DNA of 64,000 nt, taken from Cenococcum geophilum 1.58. Lineage: Eukaryota; Ascomycota; Dothideomycetes; Gloniales; Gloniaceae. Below the pieces are notes generated by a model. It was not told the DNA's origin, did not search any database, and was given only the letters and a program-made list of their open reading frames with translations. Of this stretch, positions 47,400 to 59,400 are shown in pieces (the stretch's first letter is position 1; each line of letters starts with the position of its first letter). Location of the stretch: positions 558,001 through 622,000 of the forward strand of contig KV748238.1 of assembly GCA_001692895.1 (NCBI GenBank), given 5' to 3'. The translations under genes and the position numbers were made by a program.

Positions 47400-48386
47400 A
47401 GCTCCTTAATCGCTAAGGGCCTGTATATAGGGGTCGCTATATATAGGCCGGGTGTATACCGGGCCTATAGTAAGGGTAGCTGCGCGGCTAGCTGCTGGGT
47501 TAGCTATAGGAGTTGCTGATTATGCCAGGGCACTATAGGCCGTACTTGTAGTACTTATAGCCTAGTTTATAAGGTTTCTAGTTTTTAGCTAGTTAGCGCG
47601 TGCCTTAATTTAACGGAGGCCTTAGTTAATAGCTAGGTAATGGTCTATAAGTTCCTTTAACGTCTATGCCGTAGTATAAGCTGTTAATACGGCCCGCTGT
47701 AGGTCTAGGGTAAGCTTGTTGAAGAGGTCTGGCAGTAGGTCTTCTTAGAGGATCTAGGCCGGTTTAGCTAGGTGTAGAAAGCGGGTTTAGAAGGCCGAAA
47801 AGGTCTCCATTGTTTTTATATTTAGGCTTTTATAGCTAAGGCGGGCGTTTTATACTTTAAAAGGGTTTTTATAAATAGAAGATAAGTGTTTAATTATTTC
47901 TTCTTTAGAGATGAAGGGGTCTGCTAAGTCTTTAGTGTATTGCGGGCGTAAATGCGTTTAGGCGTCTCCGCTAGTACGGCTGAAGATATAGGCCATTTTG
48001 GCTTAGGCGTTAGGGAAGTGGTCTATATTAACTTTAAGCTTGTCCTATAATTAAAGCTTCCAATTATTAAATATAGGGTCGGTTCCGTCTATAAGTAGTA
48101 GGGGGTCCGTGACCTTTGCTGACCGCTTTAGTGCGGTATAGGCCTTAGTAGATTTACTAAGGCGCTAGGATAGGGCCTAAAGGACTGTAATAAGTCTTTA
48201 GTTGTCTAATAATGACTTATTATTAGATATAGGGGTATTTCTAGCTTTAAGTAGCTCTCGCAATTATTTAATTTTGGTATTGGCAGCCGCAAGCTCCGCC
48301 TAGGGGGTTAAAACGTTAATTGTTTCTTTGTCTAAAGTATTTAAGGGTCCTGTAGCTGCTTTACCTACTGCTATAGTTTGTGGCAT
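47400..48386 (-). pseudogene. Gypsy-C gag, broken
   Basis: The ATG at 48386 opens MPQTIAVGKAATGPLNTLDK, about 210 bp inside the 5' LTR. Capsid-like segments are DPLLLIDGTDPIFNNWKL, AKMAYIFSRTSGDA and TRFLHLAKPA. The C-terminal knuckle region (about 47580-47480) is degraded. Four or more TAG/TAA codons interrupt it, mostly where Trp or Gln would fit. Confidence 0.88.
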
Positions 48387-48594
48387 AGTAGTAGGGGTAT
48401 TGGGTAATTCTAGGTAATTTCTTTAGGGGTTCTGGTCTGTGTGTGTCTTATAGGTCCTTTTCTTAGGGTTCTGTTCTTTTCTTTTGGGTCCTGTCTTTGT
48501 GGTCCTGGTGATGTCCTTAGGGTCCTATTCTGTGTTCTTGTAGATATATTTAAGTTCCTTTTTAGGAAGAAAGAGTAGAGTAAGCTTTAGATAA

Positions 48595-48821
48595 TGTTAG
48601 CGACTTAGTTAATTGAGATATAAGCACAGCAAAAGGGTCGCGTAAGCCTGTACGATTGGATTGTCTATAAACGAGAATCTAAAGCTAAAGAAAGGAAAGG
48701 AGAAGAAGGGGAGCGCCGCTCGAAGCTATATACGATCTTNGCGTCACGTGACCGCAATATGCGGCAATCTGTGGCAACTTGCCGGTGTGTGGTTCTGCCA
48801 AGTTCTGCTAGTGCCGTAACA
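48595..48821 (-). repeat. Gypsy-C 5' LTR (right)
   Basis: Partner of 42841-43067, with intact terminal TG (48595) and CA (48820-48821), bordering GCTAG. Confidence 0.95.
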
Positions 48822-48826
48822 GCTAG

Positions 48827-48904
48827 TAGGTTTAACTTAAATATAATTAGTAAAATCTATTATATAAATTTAAAAGGTCCTAGTCTAATATAGTATAACT
48901 TTTT
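48827..48904 (-). pseudogene. Gypsy-1 copy 2, middle fragment
   Basis: Continues the 42625-42840 copy, matching Gypsy-1 from about 12346. It is cut off at AGTATAACTTTTT (48892-48904), the target duplication of the LINE-2 fragment. Confidence 0.85.
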
Positions 48905-49799
48905 TGTTTTATTTTTATATCTATTATATTATACTACGTATAATACTACGCGTGCAGCCTCTAGGCTATAGCGCTATAGTTCTATATATATAAATCCTTT
49001 TTAGGCAGTTTAATATATACTAGTAGCTACGTCCTAGTAGTTTATAACCCTTTAATTTAGGGGTTTACCGCTTCCTAATAAAATACTGGCTTGCTAACAA
49101 CTATTAGGTAATAAAAAATAGTAAAAAAACAGTAAAAAAAAAGGAAATCTTAATACCTATCCCTGTCCCATCTATAGTTTTATTTCTATCCTTTTACTTT
49201 CTATTATCTATCTACTAGGAGTTTAGTAGGAGTTACCTCCTTCTAGAGATCCTATTACTATTAGCCACCTTCTAGTAGCTATTTCTACCCTACTTAAAAA
49301 GAGAAAGAGCGTCTCTCTTTTTTTTTGTGTGTGTGGGGGGGCTTTTTTAAGAAGAGAGAAGAGCCTAATTGTCTTTATATTTCTCTTCTATTTCCCTAAT
49401 ATAGTCTGCATTTTAGTAGTAGGTATTTAGAAGTTTATATAGCGTTACAGTCTTTAAAGCATTTGCCTTCTTTATCCTTTCCTATTGTTTTAGAAAAAGA
49501 TTTAAAGAAGCCTTTCTCTAATTTAAGTTAAAAGAAAGTTAATTATAGCCTTTTAGGATATTTATCCTTAGGGGCTTTAAGAGAAAAGGAGTAGTTTCCT
49601 TTATAGATTATAGTATAGTATTTTCCTTTGCTTTTGTTTTATTGCTAGTTATTTTTCTATTATTTTAGTATCTTTTCTCTTACTAGTCTCCCTATATAGG
49701 CCAAAGAGGTATAAAAAGATTATATATTTCTTTTAAAAAGGCCTTTTTTTACTAGCTTATCTGTTATTTTATTTTTATAAATTCCTAGGTAGTTAGAAA
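48905..49799 (-). mobile_element. LINE-2 3' fragment, 5'-truncated
   Basis: Reverse-oriented ~0.9-kb tail of the LINE-2 family. It matches the 3' ends of the copies ending at ~60755 and 62131, including the palindrome at 48966-48979 and the terminal hairpin at 48926-48946. The 3' end lies at the low coordinate with an A-rich tail on the minus strand. An imperfect 13-bp target duplication, AGT[A/T]TAACTTTTT, stands at 48892-48904 and 49800-49812. The short length reflects abortive reverse transcription. It keeps only the end of ORF2 and the 3' untranslated region. Confidence 0.9.
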
Positions 49800-50866
49800 A
49801 GTTTAACTTTTTACTTAGTCATTAACTCCCAAAAATTTTATATAGTAGTTATACTTTATCTCCCTCCTTTAGATCTAGTCCCTTAGATCTCTTAGTATTA
49901 TAGTACCTTTTTATTCTTTTTATACTTTTTTTTGCTAATTTAATAAGGTCTATATAAAGATTTATTAGTATCTTTATTCTTTACTTAGTTATACTACTTA
50001 TTTTCTTTACTTATTATAATAATAACAATAATATTCTAGGCTTAGACCTATAGTTTACCTTAAATAGTAATATGCCTATTTTTTTATATAATTAGTAATA
50101 ACGATACCTAATTATTCTGCGCGTAATTAATATAATATTTTAGATACTGTTCTAGTGTCTAATTCAGTCTTTCCGTTTATCTATCTATCTATAAATAATA
50201 TGCTATTAATATTACTACGTAAACTCCTTATTCCGCTAAAAAAAACTTCCTAAAAAACTAGTATAAATCTTAAATCTCTATCTAATATAATCCTTATTAA
50301 TACTCTATATCTTATAAATACTTCTTTAATAGAGATTCTAGCTATATTTTCTACTAAGATTTATTTTATATATACTATAAAGTAGCCTTATTTAGTTAAC
50401 TTATCTACTATTATAAGGATTATATTATAATCCTATCTGGTAATAAGGTCTTTTAACTTTAGCAACTTTATAATAAAGTTCTATAATATTATCTCTTATA
50501 GACATCCTGGTATCTTAATAGGTTATTGCCCTCTATATAGCTTACACCTTATCGGTTTATTCCTTTAGTAATTTAGATACTTTTTTATAACTTATCTCGC
50601 TAAGCCCTAGATTTCTTAGATAATATACTCTTTTTAAGTCTTAATACTAAGTCTATAGCTCTGTTATATCCTTATATTATTCCCTTATAGAAATATTTAA
50701 TAAAATTTTCTATAATACTTTTTGGTATATATATTGCTTCTTAATTTTTATACTATTTAAAGTCTAAATCCTTATCCTATACTTTATAAATCTTTTATAA
50801 CTATATACTCTTTAGTACTTATAGGCCTGTTTTTCCTTAAGTTGCTATAATCTTTAAATAGTTATA
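49800..50866 (-). pseudogene. Gypsy-1 copy 2, integrase fragment
   Basis: Resumes the Gypsy-1 homology (like 12400-13480), beginning AGTTTAACTTTTTACTTAG. It covers the end and core of integrase on the minus strand, with more stops than the full-length copy. Homology stops abruptly near 50866; I see no transposon end there. Confidence 0.85.
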
Positions 50867-51401
50867 TATAAGAGGCCAGCCTAATTAGAATATATAATTA
50901 TCTAATTAGTAGTATAGAATGAGAGTTACTAGGAAGTAGAAGGCGAGTTAAAGGTAAAACGAGTTATATATATTAAAGGACAAATGCTTTCTAACCTCTT
51001 TTATTTAGAGACTAATCGCTAGTTCTTCTTTATACGAAAACTAGCTCCATATATAATCCTTTTAAGACGCTAGTAGAACCCTTTACCCCTTATCTATCTA
51101 ACTATATCTTTTAGGACGTAGATAGAATATAGATAAAACCTCCTACTATCTTATCTAATATATACCTTCTAGGGGATTCCGTTATAATTGTCTCCCCTTT
51201 AAGGGTCTTGGTTCTAAGACTTCGCCTTTATTAAGCCTTTATAAAGTTCCGGCTAAAACTACTAGGGAAAATTCTTAGTAGAAAGGTACTTTATAATGCG
51301 GCTTATAGCTAGTTCTTTTCTAGCGTAGAACCTTACTTTATCTTTAGTTCCTCTACTCTTTTTCTACTATAGCTCTTTATAATGCCTTTATAATGGAACT
51401 G

Positions 51402-51422
51402 TAATAATAATAATAATAATAA
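51402..51422. repeat. (TAA)7 microsatellite
   Basis: Seven uninterrupted TAA units in AT-rich unassigned DNA. Confidence 0.8.
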
Positions 51423-51879
51423 GATAGGATTTACCTTTTTTATTATAAAAGTTTGTTATAAGTTAATTTAGAGGTTGTCCTATATAACGCGTCTATTAGC
51501 TACTATCTCTATTTACCTAAAATAGGTTCTAATAATAATATCTTTATTTTCATTCTCTTCTAATTTATAAGCTATCGCCTCTTATACATCTTTTTATTAA
51601 TAACACTATTGGTTTTATCTTTTAGCAAACTGTTTTTACTATATTTTAGCTTTTAGCTTCTATATCTCTGGCTATTCTTTTATAACTGTTCTATTCTCTT
51701 TTTATAATACGCCTATAAGTAATAGGATCCCTATTTTATCTCTATTAATAATATTAACTCTATATAGTATTCTCTTATATTAGCTTATAGTTGTGCTACG
51801 CGTCTTTAAACCAGTAGTGGTATTATTTTAATACCACCTTAAACTACCTCTATTGCTCCTATGGTAATTTCTCTAAAGT

Positions 51880-52600
51880 ATTACTATTATTATGTTTACG
51901 CGCTTACGCTAGACCCGTCCTATATCTATAAAATGCCTTATTCTAGTAAAAATTAATATAAGTATTTCTATTGCCGTAGTAGGAGAAAGACCTACGTTTT
52001 AGTATTTTCCATTTTATCCTATTCTAAATTTTACTAATTATATTAAATCCCCGCCATTTATACGCATAAGACTTATAAGCTTTAGTGCTATTTAGGATTT
52101 CCGTCTATATCTAAATAGTAATAGATAGGGATAGAAGGTATCTACCCTTACTTATAGGCTCTTTAATTTAATACGGTTTTCTACTACTATAGAAATATAG
52201 TAATCTTAGGTATATAGTATCTAAGAGCGTATATACAAGCAGCTTGGCTTTATAAATAATAATATTCATACTTTTCCGCGGGCCTTTTTAGCTAAGTAAG
52301 TTTCTTTAGTAATATATTTAGGAACTATGCTAATTCTCTTAGCCAACAGCTTTTGGATTCCCACTTAGATACTAATTTAGAGCTTAGGGATAATACTAAG
52401 GATAGCGATAAAATTTAAGATAAACGTTTTCCTTGCCGGTTTCCCGCCAGTACTAGTTCTTCTAGTTCCCGTTATTTTAAGAAGAATATTAGTAGAAGTA
52501 CTAATGCTTTTAGGGATAGAAGTGCCGATAATACCGTTAATAATAACGTTAAGATAGAAGAGGGGGCTTCTATTACTACTGTTAGTATTTAAGTTATTAT
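51880..52600 (+). pseudogene. Possible decayed Cys-rich protein, unrecognised
   Basis: The plus strand reads KYYYYYVYALTLDPSYIYKM, then a segment with Cys-rich character (KYFYCRSRRKTYVLVF), and later a Ser-rich run, PASTSSSSSRYFKKNISRST (about 52445-52505), open for some 55 codons. Several Tyr may be former Cys (TGY to TAY). That would give a Cys-x2-Cys zinc-binding layout like small gag-like proteins seen in fungal transposon regions. The direction is opposite to Gypsy-D. This is an inference from a damaged sequence, and the limits are rough. Confidence 0.25.
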
Positions 52601-52879
52601 TTAGTTCTTTCCTTCTTCTTATAGAATAGTTTTATATAGTGCCTCTTAAGTGCCTCCAAAATGCCCTATTATTAGGAATTAACTTTATACTTTAGGGATG
52701 CCTTTATTTTAAGCTTTAGTAATAATAAATTATATAAAGGCAGTGTACTACTATAATCCCCATATATAATAAACGGGTAATATTTCTATAGGTGCTTTAT
52801 AATTTTTTTAATTTTTTTAATTCTTTATAAGCTATCATTTTACTTTTTTTTATGCTATTAACTTTATTATATATCTCTA

Positions 52880-54320
52880 GTGTTAGACTAAATACTCTCC
52901 TTTTATTCCTAGGGTTTTTTTCTAAATCCCTAAAACCTTTTCTTATATTACTACTACTTATTCTTAAATAGCATCTTCTTTAAACAGTATCCCTAGTGGT
53001 TCTCCTATAGATTTTATAGGCTTCCCTTTATAGGGTTTTAGGATACCTATACTTAACCTTATAGTTTTAATTTATAGGGTCTTCCCTATTATCTTATCTA
53101 TAGTATATTTGGAACTATTACTAAATCTTTACCTTTAGTCCTTAGGAAGGCTTTAATTACTATATCGTATTCTAGCTAAAGGTACTCCTTAGGTTCCCAA
53201 CTATTATATACCTAAAATATCCTTCCTAATAAACTAAAAATTCGCGCTTTTTCTAATGCTATCTTTAGTCTAAAATATTTTCTATATTCCATTCTAGTTC
53301 CCTATTAATTTCGCTAGGTAGTAGCAGTTCCGTACTATCTCTTATTTAGTATAGCTTTAATAAGAAAATATAAAATATAGGATGTCTTAAATATAATTTT
53401 AGCAATTCTAATTTATAGGCTTAATTCCCTTTAGTTTTCCTAACTATTTTAAAGGGTTTAAGTTGCTAGCAATCTAGCTTCTTCTTAATATATTTTATTT
53501 AGATACTTTTTATAGCTAATAAGACTTCGTCTCCTATTTTAAATTCTTTTAGTATATATTTTTTATTATAGTACCTTTTTTGCACAGCCTAGGTGTTTAG
53601 TAAGTACTTTTTAAGTTCTTCTTTGCGAATTCTTATTTACTTAATTTTTTCGGATGCTACTAGTGCCTCCCTTTTACGAATAATGTCCTTAACATTCAGG
53701 GGTTATTTGCTTTTACCCTAAATAATGCTTTATAAGGGGTCATTTTTATACTACTATAGATACTTATGTTATATACTTGTTACGTTAGAGCTAACTATAA
53801 TATCTAATTATCCTGTTAATAACTAATATAGTAGCGGAGGTAGTGTTCTAATAACGTATTTAGACGCTCTATTAGCCCATTTATTTGCGGGTAAAAGGTA
53901 GTGCTTATTCTTCGCCGTATTTTTAATAAGAGATAGAATAAAAACTAGAATGCGCTGTTAAATATAGTACCTCTATTAGACATAATTCCCCTTAGCATAC
54001 TAAATAAGAGCTACTGTTTTAAAAACAGGTTTGCTAGTTCTGCTACTATAATTGTTATTATAATAGTAAAGTACCCTAATAACTTTGTATATCTATTAAC
54101 GATTACTAGGATAGTGTTAGTAATCTCTTTAGTTCTTATTTTAGTAGGGTGTAAGCCTATTATAAAATTTATTGTTAATTCTAATATATGTCCTTATAGA
54201 ATAGGAAGTACTAATAACTCGCTATATAGGCGATATCTAGATATCTATCCCCTTTAGCATATATTATATCTTAATATATAGTCCTTAACCTCTTTAGATA
54301 TTCTATTTTAACTTCTACCG
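52880..54320 (-). pseudogene. Gypsy-D: integrase and chromodomain end of a chromovirus
   Basis: Minus-strand fragment. The integrase core includes STTFYPQINGLIERLN, the HPQTDG..ER box with the catalytic Glu (about 53885-53840). It is followed by FKIGDEVLLAIKS (about 53560-53515), KKLDCxQLKPFKIV and a chromodomain reading LEGYFxVYNSWEPKEYL (about 53270-53130). The protein would integrate element cDNA and bind methylated-histone chromatin. Reverse transcriptase and RNase H are missing: the sequence above 54320 belongs to LINE-2, so Gypsy-D was probably interrupted or truncated there. Stops are frequent. Confidence 0.85.
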
Positions 54321-54329
54321 CATATACAA

Positions 54330-54966
54330 CCTTACTAAAAGGTGGCGCCGCATTTTAAAACTTACGCATACATATCTTCCTACTAAAAACAATTGATTTT
54401 CCGACTCTTAAGACCTAATTCCTACTACCTAGCAAGCTAGAGGTGTATTAATTTACCTTTTTAACCCCCTTTTATCCAAAAGAGAATTCTCTTAAGCTTA
54501 TAAGCGAGGTAGGGGTAGAAATACCAAAACACTAAGGCATAGACTTTTCCTAGGTTTTTCTTCTATAAAAAGTAAAAGCCTAATAAAATAGGGGGTGTAG
54601 GTATTTTTCCATATCTCCTTTAATTAGATTTTCTTTAGTAAGAGAAGGATTGCCTTTTTAGGCTTTTTTGCTAGTAAAAGCCTAACAAGTCCTTTTTTCT
54701 AGTAGTTTTTTCTACTTCTAATAGAGAAGAAAATAACTACTATAGTCTTTTTACCTAGTTTTTCTACTACCTTTTAGTCTAATTTCCCTAGAAGCTCTCT
54801 AGTAGAGTTAGTAAGGAAAAAGGATATAAAGGGATAGTAAAAACTAGGAAGGCTTTTTACCTAGTTTTTTACCACTATACTAGGAGATAAGAGACCTAAG
54901 GAGGTTATTATCTACTAAAAAAACTAGGAACCCCCCCTATGTAAGCTATAAGCTATATAATATATA
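54330..54966 (+). other. LINE-2 5' untranslated region with CCTAGTTTTT repeats
   Basis: About 640 bp before ORF1. CCTAGTTTTT or its complement AAAAACTAGG occurs at about 54756, 54839, 54860 and 54914. The pair at 54839-54848 and 54860-54869 forms a perfect 10-bp stem with an 11-base loop. LINEs of this kind carry an internal promoter here, but none can be named from the sequence. Confidence 0.6.
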
Positions 54967-56400
54967 ATGCTAAAGGTAAAGGCTACTAAGCCTAAAACAA
55001 AGCCTCCTATAGAGATAAGCGATAACGAACTCTTATCTACCTTATCTACTTATTCTACTTACTCTTCTCTATCTTCTCTATACCTATTTAGGAAAGATAA
55101 AAATATAGAAGAAGTAAATAAACCGTCTCTAGCTTATACAAAAAACTAAAGAAAAAGAAACCACCCCCTATTATCTCCTAAAAAAGACAGCTAAAATCTA
55201 AAAAGAAACCTAGTAAAAATAAGGTCTTTAATAGCTAGTTTATACTTCCCCCCTCCTTCTTTAAAACAATTTCTATAAAAGGCCTTAGAAAGCCTAACCC
55301 AGGCCTATTTAAGGCTAAAAGGAAAAAGTAAGGAGCAAGTTAAATAAATTAGAGACAACTTATAGAGAATTATAGTAAGAGAAAATCCTTCTATAAAAGA
55401 AACTAAAAAGGAAAAACAGGAGACAGATATCCTAAAAGGACTAGTAGAAGAAGTAAGAGCCCTCTATAAAGAGGTAGCCCCTAAAACCTATATAAAACAA
55501 CTAAAGAAGGGCCTTTCTTCTTCTATTTACTCTTCTTTATCGTCGTCTTCTCCTCCTTCTACTACTTCTCCTGCTACTCCTTCTTCTTCTTTACCTCCTA
55601 CCTCCTTAATTCCCTCTACTAGTAAGGGAGCTAGTAGTACTACCAGTCCAAACCCTACCTCTACTAGAGGGAAAAAGAAGCAGCTATAAGAAAGAAGATT
55701 AGTTTTAGTTATAGACTAAAAGGACTAGTCTCTAAATATCTTCTCTATATAAAATATAATGAACTAATAATTTGCATCCAAACTGCAAATAGAAAAGCCT
55801 ATTATAGCTTCTATAGCTAGATCTAGAGAAAAGCAGAATATTCTCCTTATAATAATAGAAGAATATAATGCAGATTTTCTAGTTAAATATAAAGAAATCT
55901 GATATAGCTGCTTCTCCTTTAAAAGAGAATAAAAACTAGAACCCTAGGCTTAGATAGTAGCTTACGGTGTCCCTATCCCCCCATTCCTAAAAGAAAAAGG
56001 CTCTAGACTTCTAAAAGAAGAAATAAAGACTTTTAATCCTATTAGGATATAGGGACTACCTAAATAGATCTCTTTTAGGGTAAAGAGATATAATCTATAG
56101 TATTTACTATAGAAAATAAGGAGAAAAGACAGGAAATCCTTAAGTAGAAAGAAATCCTAATTGCAGGGGTAGCTACTAAAGTAGTTAAATACCCAGAGGT
56201 CTCTCCTACTACACAGTATATAAACTGCTAAAAATTTGGCTATATAGGAGATAGATACTCTACTAGGGCCTATTAGTTTTATATAGTAGTATATCTATCT
56301 AAAGACTACTCCTGTTCTATTTGTAATATAATAGGTAAACCTTATAAGCATGCTAGCCCTCTTTACAGTAATTATAAAGAAAAAATACTTTACTAATAGC
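54967..56400 (+). pseudogene. LINE-2 ORF1: knuckle protein, broken
   Basis: The ATG at 54967 opens MLKVKATKPKTKPPIEISDN and stays open for 60 codons before the first stop (55147). Beyond it the frame is recoverable through several stops: a Lys-rich basic region, a Glu/Lys-rich stretch (about 55370-55500) and a Ser/Thr/Pro-rich low-complexity linker (about 55505-55665). Near the C-terminus is a knuckle cluster, INCxKFGYIGDRYS followed by CSICNIIGKPYKHA (about 56222-56365), the arrangement of Tad1-type ORF1 proteins; several Cys and His read Tyr. It would bind LINE RNA. Confidence 0.82.
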
Positions 56401-56499
56401 AAAGACTGCAAATCTCTTAAAGTAGCTAAACTAGTATATTAATAAGTATAAGCTTAGAAGGTTTTATATAGGAAGAAAAAGAGATTTCTTTAGTTTCTA

Positions 56500-59400
56500 A
56501 AGTTAGAGGAGAAATCTCCTTTATATAGTATAATGTAAGGGGAAAAATAAGAAGTATAGCAAACCCTACTAGAAATAGGATTTAGAAGAAAAATAAATAT
56601 TATCCTAGTACAAGAACCTAGTACCTAGAAAGATAAATAAAAAGGATCCTACTTCTCTATTCCGCATCCTATATTTAACCTTATCCTCCCTAGCAACTTA
56701 GCTATTCGCCCTAGGGTAGCTATTTATATAAGGAAAACCAGTTCTAGCTTTCTATGATATAGAAATAAGGAGGACATCTATAAAGGCACAGATGCTATAG
56801 CATTAGAAATCTATGGCTAATTTAAAAGATTTTTATTACCTAATATCTATAATAAGAGATAACTAGATAAGAACTCCGGAACTTAAGGAAATAGTATAAC
56901 TACTATCTTTAGGGCCATTCTAGAACTAGAACTAGATCTCCCCTTTATACTAATAGGAGATTATAACCTATATTATATATAGTAAAACACATTAGCTAGA
57001 AACCTAACTAAAAAGGCTAAAGAACTAGTAGGCTGGCTAGATATACATAACTACTAACTACTAAATTTAGATAAATAAGAAGGGACTTTTTATAGATCTA
57101 ATACAAGGGAAAAGTCTATTATAGACCTAGTCTTCTACTTAGGAAACTTCTAAGAAAATACCTAGAACAATTAGACTATAATAGAAGAAACAAGATCTAA
57201 CTATAAAACTATAGCCTTTTTCCTATTTACTAGAGAGATATAAAAATACTTAAACCCTCTTTAAAAAAACTCCTTTCTCTATAAAAAAAAGTAAACTAGG
57301 AGCTCTTTTCTACTTCTCTAGTAGAGTAAGTTTAAGAACTAGAACTAGGAGCAAAGGTTTTAGTACTAGAGAAACTAGTAGGAGAAAACCCCTATATAGA
57401 GATAGGAGAAAAAGGCCTTTTAGCCTCCTTAGAGGATTTGTATAGAACTAGGGATAGAAACTTAAGTATATTAGTAGATAACCTAATAGGAGATCTTACT
57501 AGCTATATAATGCTAGTAGTAGAGAGAGCTATCCCTAAATCTAAAGCCTATAAAATTTCTAAACTATAGTGGAATAAAGAGCTTCTATAGAAAAGACAAA
57601 AAATAGCAAAACTAGAAAGACTTTAAGAGAAATAACCTACTAGAAGCTCTAGACTAGAAGCTTATAAGCTAAAAATTAATACTTTTATATAATAAGAGAA
57701 GCTAAAGCTAGCTACTAGAATAGCTTCCTAGAAAAGGCACAAGGAAAAGATATCTTTACTACCCTAAAATATATAAAGAATAAAATATTACAAATAATTC
57801 TTAGTCTAAAGTATAGTAAAGATAGGACTACAAGATTAGTAAAAAGCTTTAACAATTAGTATAAAGCTTTTATAACTACTTTATTTTCCAAACCCCCTTC
57901 TACTAGCCTTATAGAGTAGAAGGGCTATACTATAGATAGTAAATAGGAATGGCCAAAATTAGAGAAAATAGAAGTTAAATAGATAATCTTCTCTAGCTCT
58001 AATAAAAAAGCTCTAGGGCTAGATAAAATATCCTTTATAATTAAATAAAAGGCCTACCCTATTATAGAAACTCTTTTATATAAAATCTACTAGATTTTAT
58101 TTACCTTAGGCCATTAACTAAAAGCCTAAAGAGAAGCCTAAAGAGTTATTCTCCTTAAAGTAAATAAGGGGGACTACTTTTTACCAAAGTCCTATAGACC
58201 TATCTCCCTATTAAACTGCCTAGGAAAGACCCTAGAGAAGATCTTCGCTACTAAATTAGGATATCTAGCTAGTACTACTAGCTTACTTTAAGATTTATAA
58301 CTAGATGGGAGAAGATAGCGGTCTGTAATAGACGTAGTCCTACTACTTTTAAACAATATCTAATCTAAAAATAGTAGGAAAAAAGCTAGATAAAGGATAG
58401 CTACTATATTATTCCTAGACGTAAAAGGGGCCTTTAACAATATCTCTAAAAACTAGCTTCTATCTATCTATAAGGAACTAGGACTACCTATAGTATTTAT
58501 ATAATAGGTAGCTACCTTTTTTAGCAATAGAAAGCAATAGCTCTCCTTTAATAGGCAAATATATAAAAAAAGTAGAATTAGAAATAGGGATACCATAGGG
58601 ATCGCCTATATCCCCTATTTTATTTCTACTATATATACATAATATTTACAGCATATAGATAGAAGGAGCCTATTCTCTTAGCTACATAGACAATTTTATA
58701 ATTATAGTTACTTTAAATTTAGCTAAATCTAATTATATAAAGCTAGAGATAGTAGCGCTAGAGCTAATATCTAAAGTCAAAAAAGCTGCTATTAGTTTTA
58801 ACGTTAATAAAACAAAGCTTATATACTTCTATAGTAAACATACCACTATAGAAGAAGGGTTAAAGCTAGGGGACGTAGAAATATCCCCTAAACCCCTAGT
58901 TAGGTAGTTAGGGGTATTCCTAAACTCTAAGCTTACTTTTAAACAATATATAGAAATATAAATATTAAAAGCGAAGGCAGCCTTTTATTTAATTAGAAGA
59001 CTAGGTAATATATAAAGAGGTCTATCTCTATAAGCCCTACGACGGCTCTATATAGCTTGCGTTACTACTATAGCAGACTATAGAGTATAATGCTAGTAGA
59101 AAAGCAAATCTAGAGACTACCTACTAAATAGGTACCAATCTCTATAAAATAAAGCCCTAAAACTAATTCTAGGAGCGTTTAGAGAATCTTTTAGCCAAGC
59201 TATAGAGATTAAAGCCTCTACTCTTCCTCCTAGAATTAAAATTAAAAGGCTTTACAATAACTATGCATTAAGAATCCTAAAATTTAAGGAAAACTACGTA
59301 ATTAAGAAGGTCTATATAGAAGAGATTAACAAAAATAGGGATGAATTAGCAGCTAGTTCTAGCTCTAGTTTTAGCCCTAAAAACTCTACTATAAAGTACC

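Larger units (their letters stand above)
42841..48821 (-). mobile_element. Gypsy-C: chromovirus nested in Gypsy-1 copy 2
   Basis: A 5.98-kb element with two 227-bp LTRs (42841-43067 and 48595-48821) and an exact GCTAG duplication (42836-42840, 48822-48826). By eye the LTRs differ at 13 positions, all transitions, plus one N at 48740. Gag and pol on the minus strand read with long stretches between stops, the best preserved protein in the window. It is related to Gypsy-B by LTR start, gag and chromodomain. Confidence 0.96.
50867..52880. other. AT-rich stretch, mostly unassigned
   Basis: About 2 kb between the Gypsy-1 copy 2 fragment and Gypsy-D. It contains a (TAA)7 microsatellite (51402-51422) and one possible coding remnant on the plus strand (see 51880-52600). 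If Gypsy-D is complete on this side, its 3' LTR should be here, but I could not find a partner LTR. No RNA gene was seen. Confidence 0.4.
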
